Assembly (NCBI GenBank): GCA_018365895.1
Contig: JAGZJD010000004.1
Coordinates: forward strand, 28,081 to 92,080
Reading direction: 5' to 3'
Length of the DNA: 64,000 nt
Source of the DNA: Lachnospiraceae bacterium
GTDB taxonomy: Bacteria > Bacillota_A > Clostridia > Lachnospirales > Lachnospiraceae
Part shown: piece by piece, positions 48,267 to 56,918 of the stretch
How positions within the stretch are numbered: position 1 is the first letter of the stretch
How the letters are laid out: every line of letters begins with the position of its first letter
The notes under the pieces: model-generated
The model's input: only the letters and a program-made list of their open reading frames with translations
Database searches by the model: none
Told to the model about the DNA's origin: nothing
Made by a program: the position numbers and the translations under genes

Positions 48267-48355
48267 GGGACTGTTGCAAAATAGAACTTATCTACAGACA
48301 ATTCTTTGGATCTTCCCAACGTGTGTCTTGTATTTAAACCTTTTTGCAACAGCCC
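48267..48355. mobile_element. MITE-like element, about 89 bp
   Basis: Terminal inverted repeats GGGACTGTTGCAAAA (48267-48281) and the complement of GGGGCTGTTGCAAAA (right end to 48355), 14 of 15 matching. The repeat resembles insertion-sequence ends. The element fills the gap between convergent murG and the sigma gene, ending 4 bp from the sigma stop, so it may also act as a terminator for both. Confidence 0.55.
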
Positions 48356-48359
48356 CGTT

Positions 48360-48926
48360 TTATATCTTTGTGATTTCTGTGTATTTACTGCCATATTGTT
48401 TTTTCAGCTTTGCCTTGGTTCTTGACATCATTGTATAAAGCGCATTCTCTGACATATGAAGACGATGTGCCGTTTCTTTTCGTGTTTCCTTCTTCTGATA
48501 CAAAGCTTTCAGCGCTTCATATGCATTCTTATGTTCATGCTTTGTCTCTTCAAAAATCTGATTGCATAATTCTTCTGCTTCCCTTTGACAAAACTCACGG
48601 ATATAGGCATCTTCTGTACTTGAATATCCATTGATCATTTCATCTTCCTCTATCTGAAGCTGATCAAAATCTATATAATCCAATTCGTGTTTCAGCTTCT
48701 TCACCAAGTTAAAGGATACATTTTTTGTTACTTTAATCAACCAGCTTTTTTCAAATTCAACATCATTTTCACGAAGATAAACATAATATTTATACATGAC
48801 TTCCTGCACGACATCTTGTGCCAGATATTCATCTTTCAAAATATCAGCCGCTATATTTAAAATCACTTTAGCATAATCATCATAAATTTTATTCCAAAAT
48901 TCATTTTGTAATTCTTGTTTATTCAT
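48360..48926 (-). CDS. ECF-like RNA polymerase sigma factor
   Basis: 188 residues. Region 2 about 25-95 (EYLAQDVVQEVMYKYYVYL, SWLIKVTKNVSFNLVKKLK) and region 4 HTH about 135-185 (KKETRKETAHRLHMSENALY). ATG 48926 follows GGGATGAGGGT. Unlike the sigma gene at 37431 it has no anti-sigma gene directly downstream; the anti-sigma-like gene is beyond murG. Confidence 0.85.
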   Translation of the reverse strand: MNKQELQNEFWNKIYDDYAKVILNIAADILKDEYLAQDVVQEVMYKYYVYLRENDVEFEKSWLIKVTKNVSFNLVKKLKHELDYIDFDQLQIEEDEMINGYSSTEDAYIREFCQREAEELCNQIFEETKHEHKNAYEALKALYQKKETRKETAHRLHMSENALYTMMSRTKAKLKKQYGSKYTEITKI

Positions 48927-48980
48927 ACCCTCATCCCTATGGATCTCATTCTCAGGTTCTTATCATTCGTATTGATTATG

Positions 48981-49397
48981 CTATATCGTCTCGTGAAATT
49001 TTGTTAATATCTCTTCTTTATCCTCATCTGTCAGTTTCCCCATATTCCACCCTAGTCCTACCTGATCATCTTTGTAACGCGGGATCAAATGCAGATGGAA
49101 ATGATGAACTGTCTGACCTGCTGCTTCTCCATTGTTCTGGACAAGATTATAACCATCGCATCCAAGCGCCTTTGTCATTCTTGTAATCATCTTTTTTGCA
49201 AGTACAAGCACTTTTGATGCAATCTCATCATCCAACTCATATAAATTATCATAATGTTCTTTTGGAAGAATCAACGCATGTCCTTTTGATGCCGGTCCGA
49301 GATCAAGAATTACCCGAAAATCATTATCCTCATATAATGTTGCAGTCGGGATTTCACCATTCGCCAATTTACAAAAAATACAATCATCTTTTTTCAT
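48981..49397 (-). CDS. HIT-family nucleotide-binding protein
   Basis: 138 residues, histidine-triad hydrolase/transferase (HINT/Hit type) acting on AMP-linked substrates. N-terminal zinc-type start CIFCKLANGEIPTATLYED and the active triad TVHHFHLHLIPRY. ATG 49397 follows GAGGTGTTGAAAA. Single gene. Confidence 0.95.
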   Translation of the reverse strand: MKKDDCIFCKLANGEIPTATLYEDNDFRVILDLGPASKGHALILPKEHYDNLYELDDEIASKVLVLAKKMITRMTKALGCDGYNLVQNNGEAAGQTVHHFHLHLIPRYKDDQVGLGWNMGKLTDEDKEEILTKFHETI

Positions 49398-49525
49398 TTT
49401 TCAACACCTCATTTGCTATTATAACTTACTATTTTTGCGGAATTTGTCACAATTTGTTTCTTGATTTTATTTGTATAATTATTTACCCGGTGCTAGACTT
49501 GTCATTATAGAAAGGTGGGATAAAT

Positions 49526-50308
49526 ATGATAACAAATACTTTTTTAAATACGATGGATGACAACTCGTTTTCTTTAAGTCAGATGACTCATGAACTACGA
49601 AATCCTCTGACAATCATCTACAGCACACTGCAGCTTATCGAACATCAGCATCCAGAAGTGGCATCTTATACTCACTGGGACTCTTTGTTTGATGATGTAG
49701 AATTTATGATAGAACTTCTTACAAGACTCTCTGCCTATGGACATGGTGCCGCACCTTCATTTGAAACAATACATACAACACCATTTCTTCGGCACGCTGC
49801 TCTTTCATTTGCAGCATCAATCTCTTCTTCCAATATTGAATTTACATCTCATATTGCGCCGGAACTACCAGACCTGATGGGTGATCCGACTTTATTAAAA
49901 GAAGTTTTGATTAATCTGCTAAAAAATGCTTTTGAAGCCATTGATCCAGAACATAAAGACAATATCTCCGGATCTATTCACCTCAAAGCATTCATGCGCT
50001 GCGGAAAACTTCATATTACTATTTCCGATTCAGGATGTGGAATTACTCCTGAACAGATTGACCACATTTTTAACCCTTTTGTCAGCTTTAAAAAAGGCGG
50101 CTCCGGAATCGGACTTGCAATTGTAAAACGAATCGTCAATTCGCACATGGGTACATTAGATCTGACTTCCAATATCGGATGCGGAACTACCTTTTCGGTA
50201 ATTCTTCCTGTAAAGAAATATGGAACTGATAAACCCACATATGAGACCTCCGATATGAGCCATAACATCAATCCCGGAAGTTGTAACCCCATAATAAGAT
50301 GTAACTAA
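49526..50308 (+). CDS. Soluble orphan histidine kinase
   Basis: 260 residues without membrane segment or sensory domain. Phospho-His H22 in the HisKA box (QMTHELRNPLTI), then HATPase_c with N box (LINLLKNAFEAID), G1 (SDSGCGI), G2 (GGSGIGLAIVKRIV) and last strand GTTFSVILPV ending near residue 229. The layout recalls NtrB/Spo0 phosphorelay kinases. No response regulator is adjacent. Codons 211-260 overlap the 3' end of the rhomboid gene on the other strand by 153 bp. ATG 49526 follows AGGTGGGATAAAT. Confidence 0.88.
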   Translation: MITNTFLNTMDDNSFSLSQMTHELRNPLTIIYSTLQLIEHQHPEVASYTHWDSLFDDVEFMIELLTRLSAYGHGAAPSFETIHTTPFLRHAALSFAASISSSNIEFTSHIAPELPDLMGDPTLLKEVLINLLKNAFEAIDPEHKDNISGSIHLKAFMRCGKLHITISDSGCGITPEQIDHIFNPFVSFKKGGSGIGLAIVKRIVNSHMGTLDLTSNIGCGTTFSVILPVKKYGTDKPTYETSDMSHNINPGSCNPIIRCN

Positions 50309-50776
50309 AATCATGACAAGGATTCCTTTCCAGGTCATACTTCCGATCCTGCCTCCATTGCGTATTGCAATATAAAGGAGAGCTCCTACCATACCGAAAA
50401 TGGCTCCGGATGCACCGGCAGAAACTGCATAGTCAGCGGTTTGAATTTCATTTAGCATTGAGAACAGATTACCGCCAATTCCACTAAGCATGTAAATACA
50501 CAAAAATCTTAGTTTTCCTGTTTCCAACTCAACTTGAGAACCAAGAACAAAAAGCAGAAACATGTTATTTACCAGATGATGAAATCCAAAATGCAGAAAC
50601 ATACTTGTAATGACTCTATAGTATTGACCGCTTTCAAAAAGAGGAACGTACATAGCTCCTGCTTTTAGCATCCATGCGCCGTTTTCGGTATTTCCAGTAC
50701 ATTCCAGTACAAGAAATACAGCGATATTAATTGCTGCAATCCCTATCGTCATCCATGCCTTTTTCCCTGTTGTCAT
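50156..50776 (-). CDS. Rhomboid-family intramembrane serine protease
   Basis: About 206 residues with six or seven membrane helices. Catalytic dyad S123 in AGASGAIFG and H174 in VMAHIGGL; also the HxxxN-type loop HFGFHHLVNNMFLL. ATG 50776 is chosen because AAAGGAAGCCGGC precedes it; the frame also has a TTG at 50803. Substrate unknown; the neighbouring pilus locus is a possible but untested context. The 3' end is antisense to the kinase gene. Confidence 0.93.
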   Translation of the reverse strand: MTTGKKAWMTIGIAAINIAVFLVLECTGNTENGAWMLKAGAMYVPLFESGQYYRVITSMFLHFGFHHLVNNMFLLFVLGSQVELETGKLRFLCIYMLSGIGGNLFSMLNEIQTADYAVSAGASGAIFGMVGALLYIAIRNGGRIGSMTWKGILVMILVTSYYGVTTSGIDVMAHIGGLICGFISSIFLYRKNYRKGSSASDIGSQI

Positions 50777-50878
50777 GCCGGCTTCCTTTCCAATGTTTAC
50801 CAATTTTAGTACTTGAGTCTATTATAGTATAGTTTAAATTTCACTACAATCCTTATTTTCTCAATTTTTCCAGAGTTT

Positions 50879-51580
50879 TTAATCATTTTCAGTATCTCGA
50901 AACCGCTTTCTTCCGAATAGTCCTGTCAATTTACCAAAAGGTGTTTTTGCTTCTCTAAGTATTCCTATTCCCATTCCTTCTTCCTCAATAATATCTTCAT
51001 ATCTAAAATTTTCTTCTGCTTCATTTTCTTCCTTCTCCTGTTCCCCCATCATCCGATATGCCTGTTCCAATGCCTTGTCCAGGCAATAATTTTCTGCTGT
51101 TGTAATTCTATGTAGTTCATAAGCAAGACAAATTCCGGTCTTATCTTCACAATCCACCTGACGGATCAAATACTCAGAAAACTCACGAAACGCCTGATGA
51201 AGATTTCCTGTATGAAGCGGATAATAGCAAAATAAAAACCTGTGTTTTTCATAAAAGATAAATTCCGGTTCCAATATGATTCTATCCGGATCAAGCATAA
51301 ATGTCTCCAAACATTTTATCGTTTCTGTTAGCTGCATTATAAGACTACAAATCTCATCAAACTGTATTCCTGTTTTTTCATAAAGAGCACGAATAGATAT
51401 CTTTCCACTGATATCATACTTATATTGTGTTTTTGTTCCTACTCCCTGTACTATAATCGGCAAAATTCCTTCTGGTCGATTTTCCTCAAGCATATAAATC
51501 TGATAATCTTTCTCTCTGATTCCTGCCGCTTCAAAAATCAACTGTGTTCGATTTAATTCTCTTCTGTAAGATACATCCAT
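50879..51580 (-). CDS. DUF6382-like protein at the end of the pilus operon
   Basis: 233 residues. The N-terminal 170 residues (SYRRELNRTQLIFEAAG, LFCYYPLHTGNLHQAF) resemble the domain called DUF6382, which in other Lachnospiraceae is fused to an FHA domain; here no FHA is present. The C-terminus is short, acidic then basic. ATG 51580 lies 3 bp after the previous stop. Last gene of the Tad-type operon; function unknown. Confidence 0.7.
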   Translation of the reverse strand: MDVSYRRELNRTQLIFEAAGIREKDYQIYMLEENRPEGILPIIVQGVGTKTQYKYDISGKISIRALYEKTGIQFDEICSLIMQLTETIKCLETFMLDPDRIILEPEFIFYEKHRFLFCYYPLHTGNLHQAFREFSEYLIRQVDCEDKTGICLAYELHRITTAENYCLDKALEQAYRMMGEQEKEENEAEENFRYEDIIEEEGMGIGILREAKTPFGKLTGLFGRKRFRDTEND

Positions 51581-51583
51581 AGT

Positions 51584-52018
51584 CTACTCCCCCACTTCTC
51601 TAAAATGTCTAACTCTTCGAACTTCCTGTTCCGGAACAGTGACATTCATAACTGCATCTGCTCGAATACGCATCCGTCTTTTATGTGCAGCTGCATTTAT
51701 TGCTACATTTTCCTCTTCACATATAATTTCTACTGTTGCCGCAGAAAAATAAATCATTTTCCCACGAATCCGTTCCTGTAAGTGTTCAGCCAACTCTTCT
51801 TTCTCCGGAGGTGTTAAAAGCCTCATTCTCTCACTGGCAATGCTTGCTGTTTCTATCACTGCACTTTGCAGAATATGTTTATCGTGAAAGAAAAAAGAAA
51901 GGTACACCGCACTGACAAGCACTAAAAAAACTACAGGAAATATTGCTGCCGTTTCGACCGTAAAGCTTGCTCTCAAATTATAGTTATCACACATTTCTAT
52001 ATCTGTTCTATATTTCAA
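51584..52018 (-). CDS. TadE-like pseudopilin
   Basis: About 144 residues. Short basic N-terminus, then one hydrophobic helix with conserved Glu in the TadE manner (RASFTVETAAIFPVVFLVL), then a soluble extracytoplasmic part. TTG 52018 is preferred: AGGAGTGG lies upstream and it overlaps the prepilin peptidase stop (TTGA), whereas the frame's ATG at 52039 lies before the ribosome site. Minor pilin of the Tad system. Confidence 0.8.
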   Translation of the reverse strand: MKYRTDIEMCDNYNLRASFTVETAAIFPVVFLVLVSAVYLSFFFHDKHILQSAVIETASIASERMRLLTPPEKEELAEHLQERIRGKMIYFSAATVEIICEEENVAINAAAHKRRMRIRADAVMNVTVPEQEVRRVRHFREVGE

Positions 52019-52455
52019 ATTAAAACCACTCCTAAACATCCCACCGCAAGAAACGGGACAAATGCAAGACGCTTTTTCTTATTCCAATGCAACACTGACA
52101 TTCCAATCATTGCGGCACATGCCATGCCAAATAAAGCAATCATACAAATGCATACGGTCTTCCATAAACCAAATACTACTCCAAGAATCAACACAACCCA
52201 TCCATCTCCGTATCCAATACCTTCTCTCGTCATACAACTAAGAATCAAAAACAATATTCCCGGAATCGTTCCGGATATGAAAACCGGAAATGATATATTT
52301 CCTCCCACTCTTGCAATCACTGCCAAAACGGTAAGCGCTCCCAAAAGTAATTTTGGGAGATGATGCGCTTTCCAATCAAGCACGCCAAGCCCGATCATTA
52401 ATATTACAGTAATTATTTCAACAGACAGCGTTCCTATCGTGAACATTTTGAACAT
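52015..52455 (-). CDS. Prepilin peptidase (A24, TadV/CpaA type)
   Basis: 146 residues, four to five membrane helices. Aspartyl protease residues: D in GVLDWKAHHLPK and the GYGDG motif in REGIGYGDGWVV. Cleaves the Flp prepilin and TadE-type pseudopilins. It overlaps the upstream TadE gene by 22 bp and the downstream TadE-like gene by 4 bp. Confidence 0.92.
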   Translation of the reverse strand: MFKMFTIGTLSVEIITVILMIGLGVLDWKAHHLPKLLLGALTVLAVIARVGGNISFPVFISGTIPGILFLILSCMTREGIGYGDGWVVLILGVVFGLWKTVCICMIALFGMACAAMIGMSVLHWNKKKRLAFVPFLAVGCLGVVLI

Positions 52456-53306
52456 GCCCCCTTTCCTCTAACTTCACTTTTTTCTACCGCATATACCGTT
52501 CTCTGAAGCTTGCTGCACGCTGCTGAAGTATGATAACGGTCTCCTGTATCTGTAATATAATAATGTCCGGTATGAACTGCATTTCCACAAGAATGACACG
52601 GATAGTATTTTCCCCCGCTGCTATTTCGAAGTTCTTCTACACTATTTGCCGAAACTTGCCGTACCGACGGTTCCAGATAAGTACAGTGAGGATTCTTATG
52701 GTACACAATCCCTGTTTCTGTCACATAAACAATTTCCGCCGGCAGTATTCCTTCAACTCCCCCGCTCTGATACCCTGTCCATGCTTTTACCCGTATTTTT
52801 TCTTCACAACGAACAGGAGGAATTCTCATAACCGGAATCGGCAGGCGCACTTCATACGCTGCTTTTAGAAAAACGATCCCATCTGCCATAGAATACCAGG
52901 AACCATGACAATCAATTCCTGACGCGCCGCCGCTGATTAGGCTATTGTCCAACCGGTCTCTTCCTGCGCTTTCTCTTACCTCCTCTTCTACTTTTGAAGT
53001 AATAATTGCCGGTATCCCATAGACCTGCTCGGCTGCTTCTTTTCCTGCTGAACGCAAGCCTTCTTTTACCGATATCTGCAGCGTCATTATTTCAATAAGA
53101 TACAGCATGCATACAAGTGCCAGAAAGAAAAATGGTACAATTAATGCTGTTTCAAGCGTGATGCTTCCCGGCAAAGAGGCAAATATAGATGCCTTTTTCA
53201 CAGATTTGTGGGAAGATTTCCTCTTAGTTAGAGATATGTCGGCGTCTTTCTCCTTTCTTAATATTATTTTATTTTGTTTGCGTAAATATATGGATGAAAA
53301 AGGCAT
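52434..53306 (-). CDS. TadE-like pseudopilin with two Cys/His modules
   Basis: 290 residues. Basic N-terminus, TadE motif and membrane helix (about 47-75, GSITLETALIVPFFFLALV), then an extracytoplasmic part. Residues 192-240 and 248-288 are two copies of the same module: [VI]T[ED]TG-x2-YH-x4-C-x2-L, then C-x2-C (H203, C208, C237, C240; H259, C264, C285, C288). This YH...C...CxxC pattern resembles a putative zinc module found at the C-terminus of some secreted nucleases. ATG 53306 has AAGGAGGTGAATACGG. The fusion is unusual for a minor pilin. Confidence 0.85.
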   Translation of the reverse strand: MPFSSIYLRKQNKIILRKEKDADISLTKRKSSHKSVKKASIFASLPGSITLETALIVPFFFLALVCMLYLIEIMTLQISVKEGLRSAGKEAAEQVYGIPAIITSKVEEEVRESAGRDRLDNSLISGGASGIDCHGSWYSMADGIVFLKAAYEVRLPIPVMRIPPVRCEEKIRVKAWTGYQSGGVEGILPAEIVYVTETGIVYHKNPHCTYLEPSVRQVSANSVEELRNSSGGKYYPCHSCGNAVHTGHYYITDTGDRYHTSAACSKLQRTVYAVEKSEVRGKGACSKCSR

Positions 53307-53320
53307 CCGTATTCACCTCC

Positions 53321-54697
53321 TTACCGGTACTCATAATACGTTTTAAACTGATAGCTAATTCCTCGCCGAAATGTACATGTTGTACGCATCTCAATTTTAT
53401 TTACAGATTTGTCTGCCCGAAAATAATCCATTTCTTCCTGCTTTCTCAGATTTATTTCCAACATATCAATCGCGCGCATCCTCATTGTTTCTTTTTCTGT
53501 TACTGCGTAAAACATCCGCAAGTAATCTTCGTATCCGATTCCGTTCTCTTCTTTTGTTTCTTCCTGTGTTTGAGCATCCGGAATCAGAATTTCTGAAAAT
53601 TCTGTCCTCCAACTGCTGTCTGTCTTCCAGAAAATACATTTCTCTCCTGCCATTAATATCCGAAGATCCGCAACTGTTTCTCTGTAAGACCACACAAGCA
53701 GCAAAGCATGTTTTAATACTTCTGTCAGCTCCGGCATGAGAATTACTGCACTAAGTGCTGCCGCCCATGTCTGTGCTTTAGCGCACCGCTGCGCATCTGA
53801 AAGAAGAAACGCATAATTTAATGCAAGGCGAATTCCCTGTATTTTCCTTAATACTCTAGTAAGATTTTCCGCATCCTCATCTGTTCCTTCTAGAATATAC
53901 TCCATCTCATACGCCAATCCATTTCCGCATTCTTCTCTTTCTGTGACTCCATTATTATAATGACGAAGCATATATTCTCCGAATAAAATATCTGATATCG
54001 TTTCATTTCCCAAAATCTGATCTAAAAATTCTCCTCTTCCGCTTAACAATCTCCGTCCGCTTGGCAGCTCAGATGTGTTCACTCGTTTTTGGGAGATTTG
54101 TTTTGACTCTGGAAGAATCTTCTTCAGAAAATCATCATTTCTCATTTGGATAACATCTGTAAACGGGTTTTCTTCAGACGGCATCGCCTCTTCTACTTCT
54201 TCCAATGCTTGATCCAATTCTTCTTCTCTGTCGGTATACTGCTCTTCCTGTTCTTTCCACAACTCTTCCATCTTCGGAATTTGCTCTAAAACACCATGAC
54301 CAATCTCTGTCTCCATCCAACGAACTGCCTGCTCATAAAACGCCTGTCCGTTATGATCTGTCAACATTTGAATCTTTTCAATTTCATGCTTTGCTTCCAT
54401 TCCGGCATAATAATTAAGACGGTCACATATTTTTTTCTCTTCATAAGCATCGCTTTCATAACTTCCATCTAATGAGAAAATATGATACAACTCAAATAGT
54501 TTACTGTGATATTCAGCAAATACCGAATCCATTGCAAGACTGACATCTGCTCTTTTCTCACTCTTCATCCCCTGCAACGATGCACTTTCCAAAATTCCGC
54601 CGATAAACGAAAGAAATATAACAAATATTAAGCTGAGAAATACTGTCATTTCTGCATGTACACTGCCAGATAAAAACTTAAATTCCTGAACTTTCAT
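53321..54697 (-). CDS. DUF5702-like Tad-locus membrane protein
   Basis: About 458 residues. One N-terminal membrane helix (about 15-37, AEMTVFLSLIFVIFLSFIGGIL) with the start typical of DUF5702 proteins in clostridial Tad loci, followed by a large extracytoplasmic region rich in Glu and helix. ATG 54697 overlaps the Flp gene end by 20 bp and lacks a clear ribosome site, so coupled translation is likely. A structural or assembly role at the pilus is inferred from position. Confidence 0.8.
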   Translation of the reverse strand: MKVQEFKFLSGSVHAEMTVFLSLIFVIFLSFIGGILESASLQGMKSEKRADVSLAMDSVFAEYHSKLFELYHIFSLDGSYESDAYEEKKICDRLNYYAGMEAKHEIEKIQMLTDHNGQAFYEQAVRWMETEIGHGVLEQIPKMEELWKEQEEQYTDREEELDQALEEVEEAMPSEENPFTDVIQMRNDDFLKKILPESKQISQKRVNTSELPSGRRLLSGRGEFLDQILGNETISDILFGEYMLRHYNNGVTEREECGNGLAYEMEYILEGTDEDAENLTRVLRKIQGIRLALNYAFLLSDAQRCAKAQTWAAALSAVILMPELTEVLKHALLLVWSYRETVADLRILMAGEKCIFWKTDSSWRTEFSEILIPDAQTQEETKEENGIGYEDYLRMFYAVTEKETMRMRAIDMLEINLRKQEEMDYFRADKSVNKIEMRTTCTFRRGISYQFKTYYEYR

Positions 54698-54866
54698 TAA
54701 CAATTTTTTGAAAAATAGAATTTACGATACTTGTCAGCTGTGATTTAAAGATTAGTACAAGACCGATCAGTACCACCAAAATCAGCAATACTTCTACAAC
54801 ACCAATCCCATGGTCTTCTTTCAAATTTTCAATACTTTGTTTCCATCTAATCCATAACATATTCAT
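54678..54866 (-). CDS. Flp-type (type IVb) pilin
   Basis: About 62 residues, the major pilin candidate. After a short leader (MNMLWIRWKQSIENLKEDHG) comes G-IGVVEVLLILVVLIGLVLIF: Glu five residues after the processed Gly and a 20-residue hydrophobic helix, then a short tail. This is the Flp1-like prepilin layout. ATG 54866 is preferred (AGGGAG seven bases upstream) over a GTG at 54899. Confidence 0.85.
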   Translation of the reverse strand: MNMLWIRWKQSIENLKEDHGIGVVEVLLILVVLIGLVLIFKSQLTSIVNSIFQKIVNESSGI

Positions 54867-54903
54867 ACACATTCTCCCTTCATTTCCAAATTTCTCCACA
54901 TTC

Positions 54904-56154
54904 CTAGACGCTCATAGAAAAAAATGCCGGCACTACAACTATCAATAGTACCACTCCAAGCATTAGAAACATTGGCATCAAAAGCTTCGTTCCCGCTTCT
55001 TCTCCCTGTTGTTTTGCCTGTCGTTTTCGATCTGCAAATGCAATCGCAGCTTCCGTTCTCAATAATATTCCCATCCCCTTCGCACCTTTTTTCAGATTTT
55101 GAGACAGCATTGCGCCAAATTTCATATAAGCTGACGTTTTACATCGCATTCCGAATCTTTCATAACACTCTTCTTCCGGAATCCCACTTTGCATTTCCCG
55201 AAGCGTACAGCGCATTTGCCGTATTAATTCTCTATCACTTTGTTCCGAGCTTTCTACAATCATCCTCCATGCTGCTCTTACTGTCATTCCGGCGCCTGCC
55301 AACAACGTAAACTGATGTAATAACTCCGGATAATCAAGTATCAGTTGTTCTTCTTTCTCCTTTCTCTGTTTTTCTTCCTCCTGACGTGTCAGCAGTAAAG
55401 AAATTGCTGCCGCTATCACTCCAATTCCCAGTACAGGAACAGCTCGCCCTTCTGTCTTCTTCTGCCATGTAACCTTTCTTCCCCCTACTTCCTCAGGAAG
55501 TTCCAAATATCTTTCGCTTTTTTGATCTCTGCCCGCATCTTCAGCTGCCTTTTTTGCATTTTGGGCAAATACACTTAACTTTTCTCTCGGGTATACTACA
55601 ACCGTTTTCTCATAAACCGCTTCTTTCTCCTGGCATTTCATATATCCTGTAATCCATACTTGTGTTCCTGTCTCTTCCGGTGAAAGAATATTTCCCTGAA
55701 GGTCGATTACATCATATCTGTTAAATTCCCAGCGAACAGCGATTTCCATTCCCGGCACTTTTGTCGGCAGGACAAGTGGTTTTCTAATTTCTTTTTCAGA
55801 ATGATTTTCACCAAGAATCACTTGATCTATCTCATCTCTCGCCTTCGGCCACAACTCTTCCAGTTCCTTTTCCGTATATGTCTGAGGTTGTATTTCTATG
55901 ATAACCTTTTCTCGTTCTCCGCCTGCCTCTACATATAATTCTTCTGTTTTCTTTGCACCACCATAACCATTTCGTTCAATTTTTCCACCATTACTTAAAT
56001 CTGCCGATTTTTTATCCACAAAATATAGTGCGACTGCAAGTACGGCTGTGCATAAAAGAATTATTCCTGCCCGGAGGACCTCTTTCCTTCCGATCCAACG
56101 CTCTTTCTTTTGTTCTCTCTGCTTTCGTATATATATTTTTTCTCCCTCCTTCAA
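54904..56154 (-). CDS. TadC-like platform protein with N-terminal extension
   Basis: 416 residues. An N-terminal membrane helix (about 26-46) and a periplasmic-type extension of about 200 residues (QPQTYTEKELEELWPKARDEI), then a T2SS-F domain (about 270-415, LHQFTLLAGAGMTVRAAW, GAMLSQNLKKGAKGMG) with two further helices. Inner-membrane platform protein partnering TadB. The start is a TTG at 56154, 8 bp after the TadB stop. Confidence 0.85.
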   Translation of the reverse strand: MKEGEKIYIRKQREQKKERWIGRKEVLRAGIILLCTAVLAVALYFVDKKSADLSNGGKIERNGYGGAKKTEELYVEAGGEREKVIIEIQPQTYTEKELEELWPKARDEIDQVILGENHSEKEIRKPLVLPTKVPGMEIAVRWEFNRYDVIDLQGNILSPEETGTQVWITGYMKCQEKEAVYEKTVVVYPREKLSVFAQNAKKAAEDAGRDQKSERYLELPEEVGGRKVTWQKKTEGRAVPVLGIGVIAAAISLLLTRQEEEKQRKEKEEQLILDYPELLHQFTLLAGAGMTVRAAWRMIVESSEQSDRELIRQMRCTLREMQSGIPEEECYERFGMRCKTSAYMKFGAMLSQNLKKGAKGMGILLRTEAAIAFADRKRQAKQQGEEAGTKLLMPMFLMLGVVLLIVVVPAFFSMSV

Positions 56155-56162
56155 AATTCTTT

Positions 56163-56918
56163 CTAAACCTCAATCTCAATAATCCGCTTTCCCCACAGAA
56201 ATGCCGACACATATACTGCCAAACATATCGTCATAAATATCATTCCAAAAGCTGTCCCATACAACATTTCCATAAATTGCGGAAAACACAATTTCATGTA
56301 TGCAATCATCCCCGCCGGAATTCCCGACATCACATAAAATTCCATTTTCTTCGCTGCGTAAACTACTTCAATTTCTTTCTTCACCTCCATCCGTTCACAT
56401 AGCTGACGAATCGCATTCTGCAGAATCTCTACAAGATCCCCTCCGTTTCTTCTTGCCAGTACCATTACTGTAGTAAATGCCCTTACATCTTCATGCCCGG
56501 TCCTTTTCGCTAATCCTTCCAACACCTGCTCTGCCGGAATATTCATTTCTAATTGTCTTCTCATATATTGGAGTTCTCTGTTTATACAACACTGGGATGG
56601 ATACAACTTATCCAGATCTTTCTGTGCCTGGAGCAATGCATTTTCCACAGAATATCCAAGTTTTAATGCATTTGCTACTGCCTGCATCATATCTTTTAAC
56701 TGTACTCCAAACTCTCTCTTTCGTTTTTTTTCTAATTCTTTGCGATAGTATAAAAGATAGACTACCGTAAATGGCAGAAACAAAAATACTCCAGCTCTGC
56801 TGCCATAACAAAGATATCCGGTTACTCCTGTAAATGCTGTTCCCTGCACGATACCTTTTAATACTTCTCTCTTACGAATATCCTGCTGCCAATAATTTTT
56901 CTCTCTGGGTAAGCGCAC
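56163..56918 (-). CDS. TadB-like platform protein
   Basis: 251 residues. Two N-terminal membrane helices, a cytoplasmic T2SS-F domain (about 75-190, QAVANALKLGYSVENALLQA, LEGLAKRTGHEDVRAFTTV), and two C-terminal helices. The gene begins with GTG at 56918 inside the cpaF-like gene (47-bp overlap); another GTG about 24 codons later is possible. Confidence 0.87.
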   Translation of the reverse strand: MRLPREKNYWQQDIRKREVLKGIVQGTAFTGVTGYLCYGSRAGVFLFLPFTVVYLLYYRKELEKKRKREFGVQLKDMMQAVANALKLGYSVENALLQAQKDLDKLYPSQCCINRELQYMRRQLEMNIPAEQVLEGLAKRTGHEDVRAFTTVMVLARRNGGDLVEILQNAIRQLCERMEVKKEIEVVYAAKKMEFYVMSGIPAGMIAYMKLCFPQFMEMLYGTAFGMIFMTICLAVYVSAFLWGKRIIEIEV

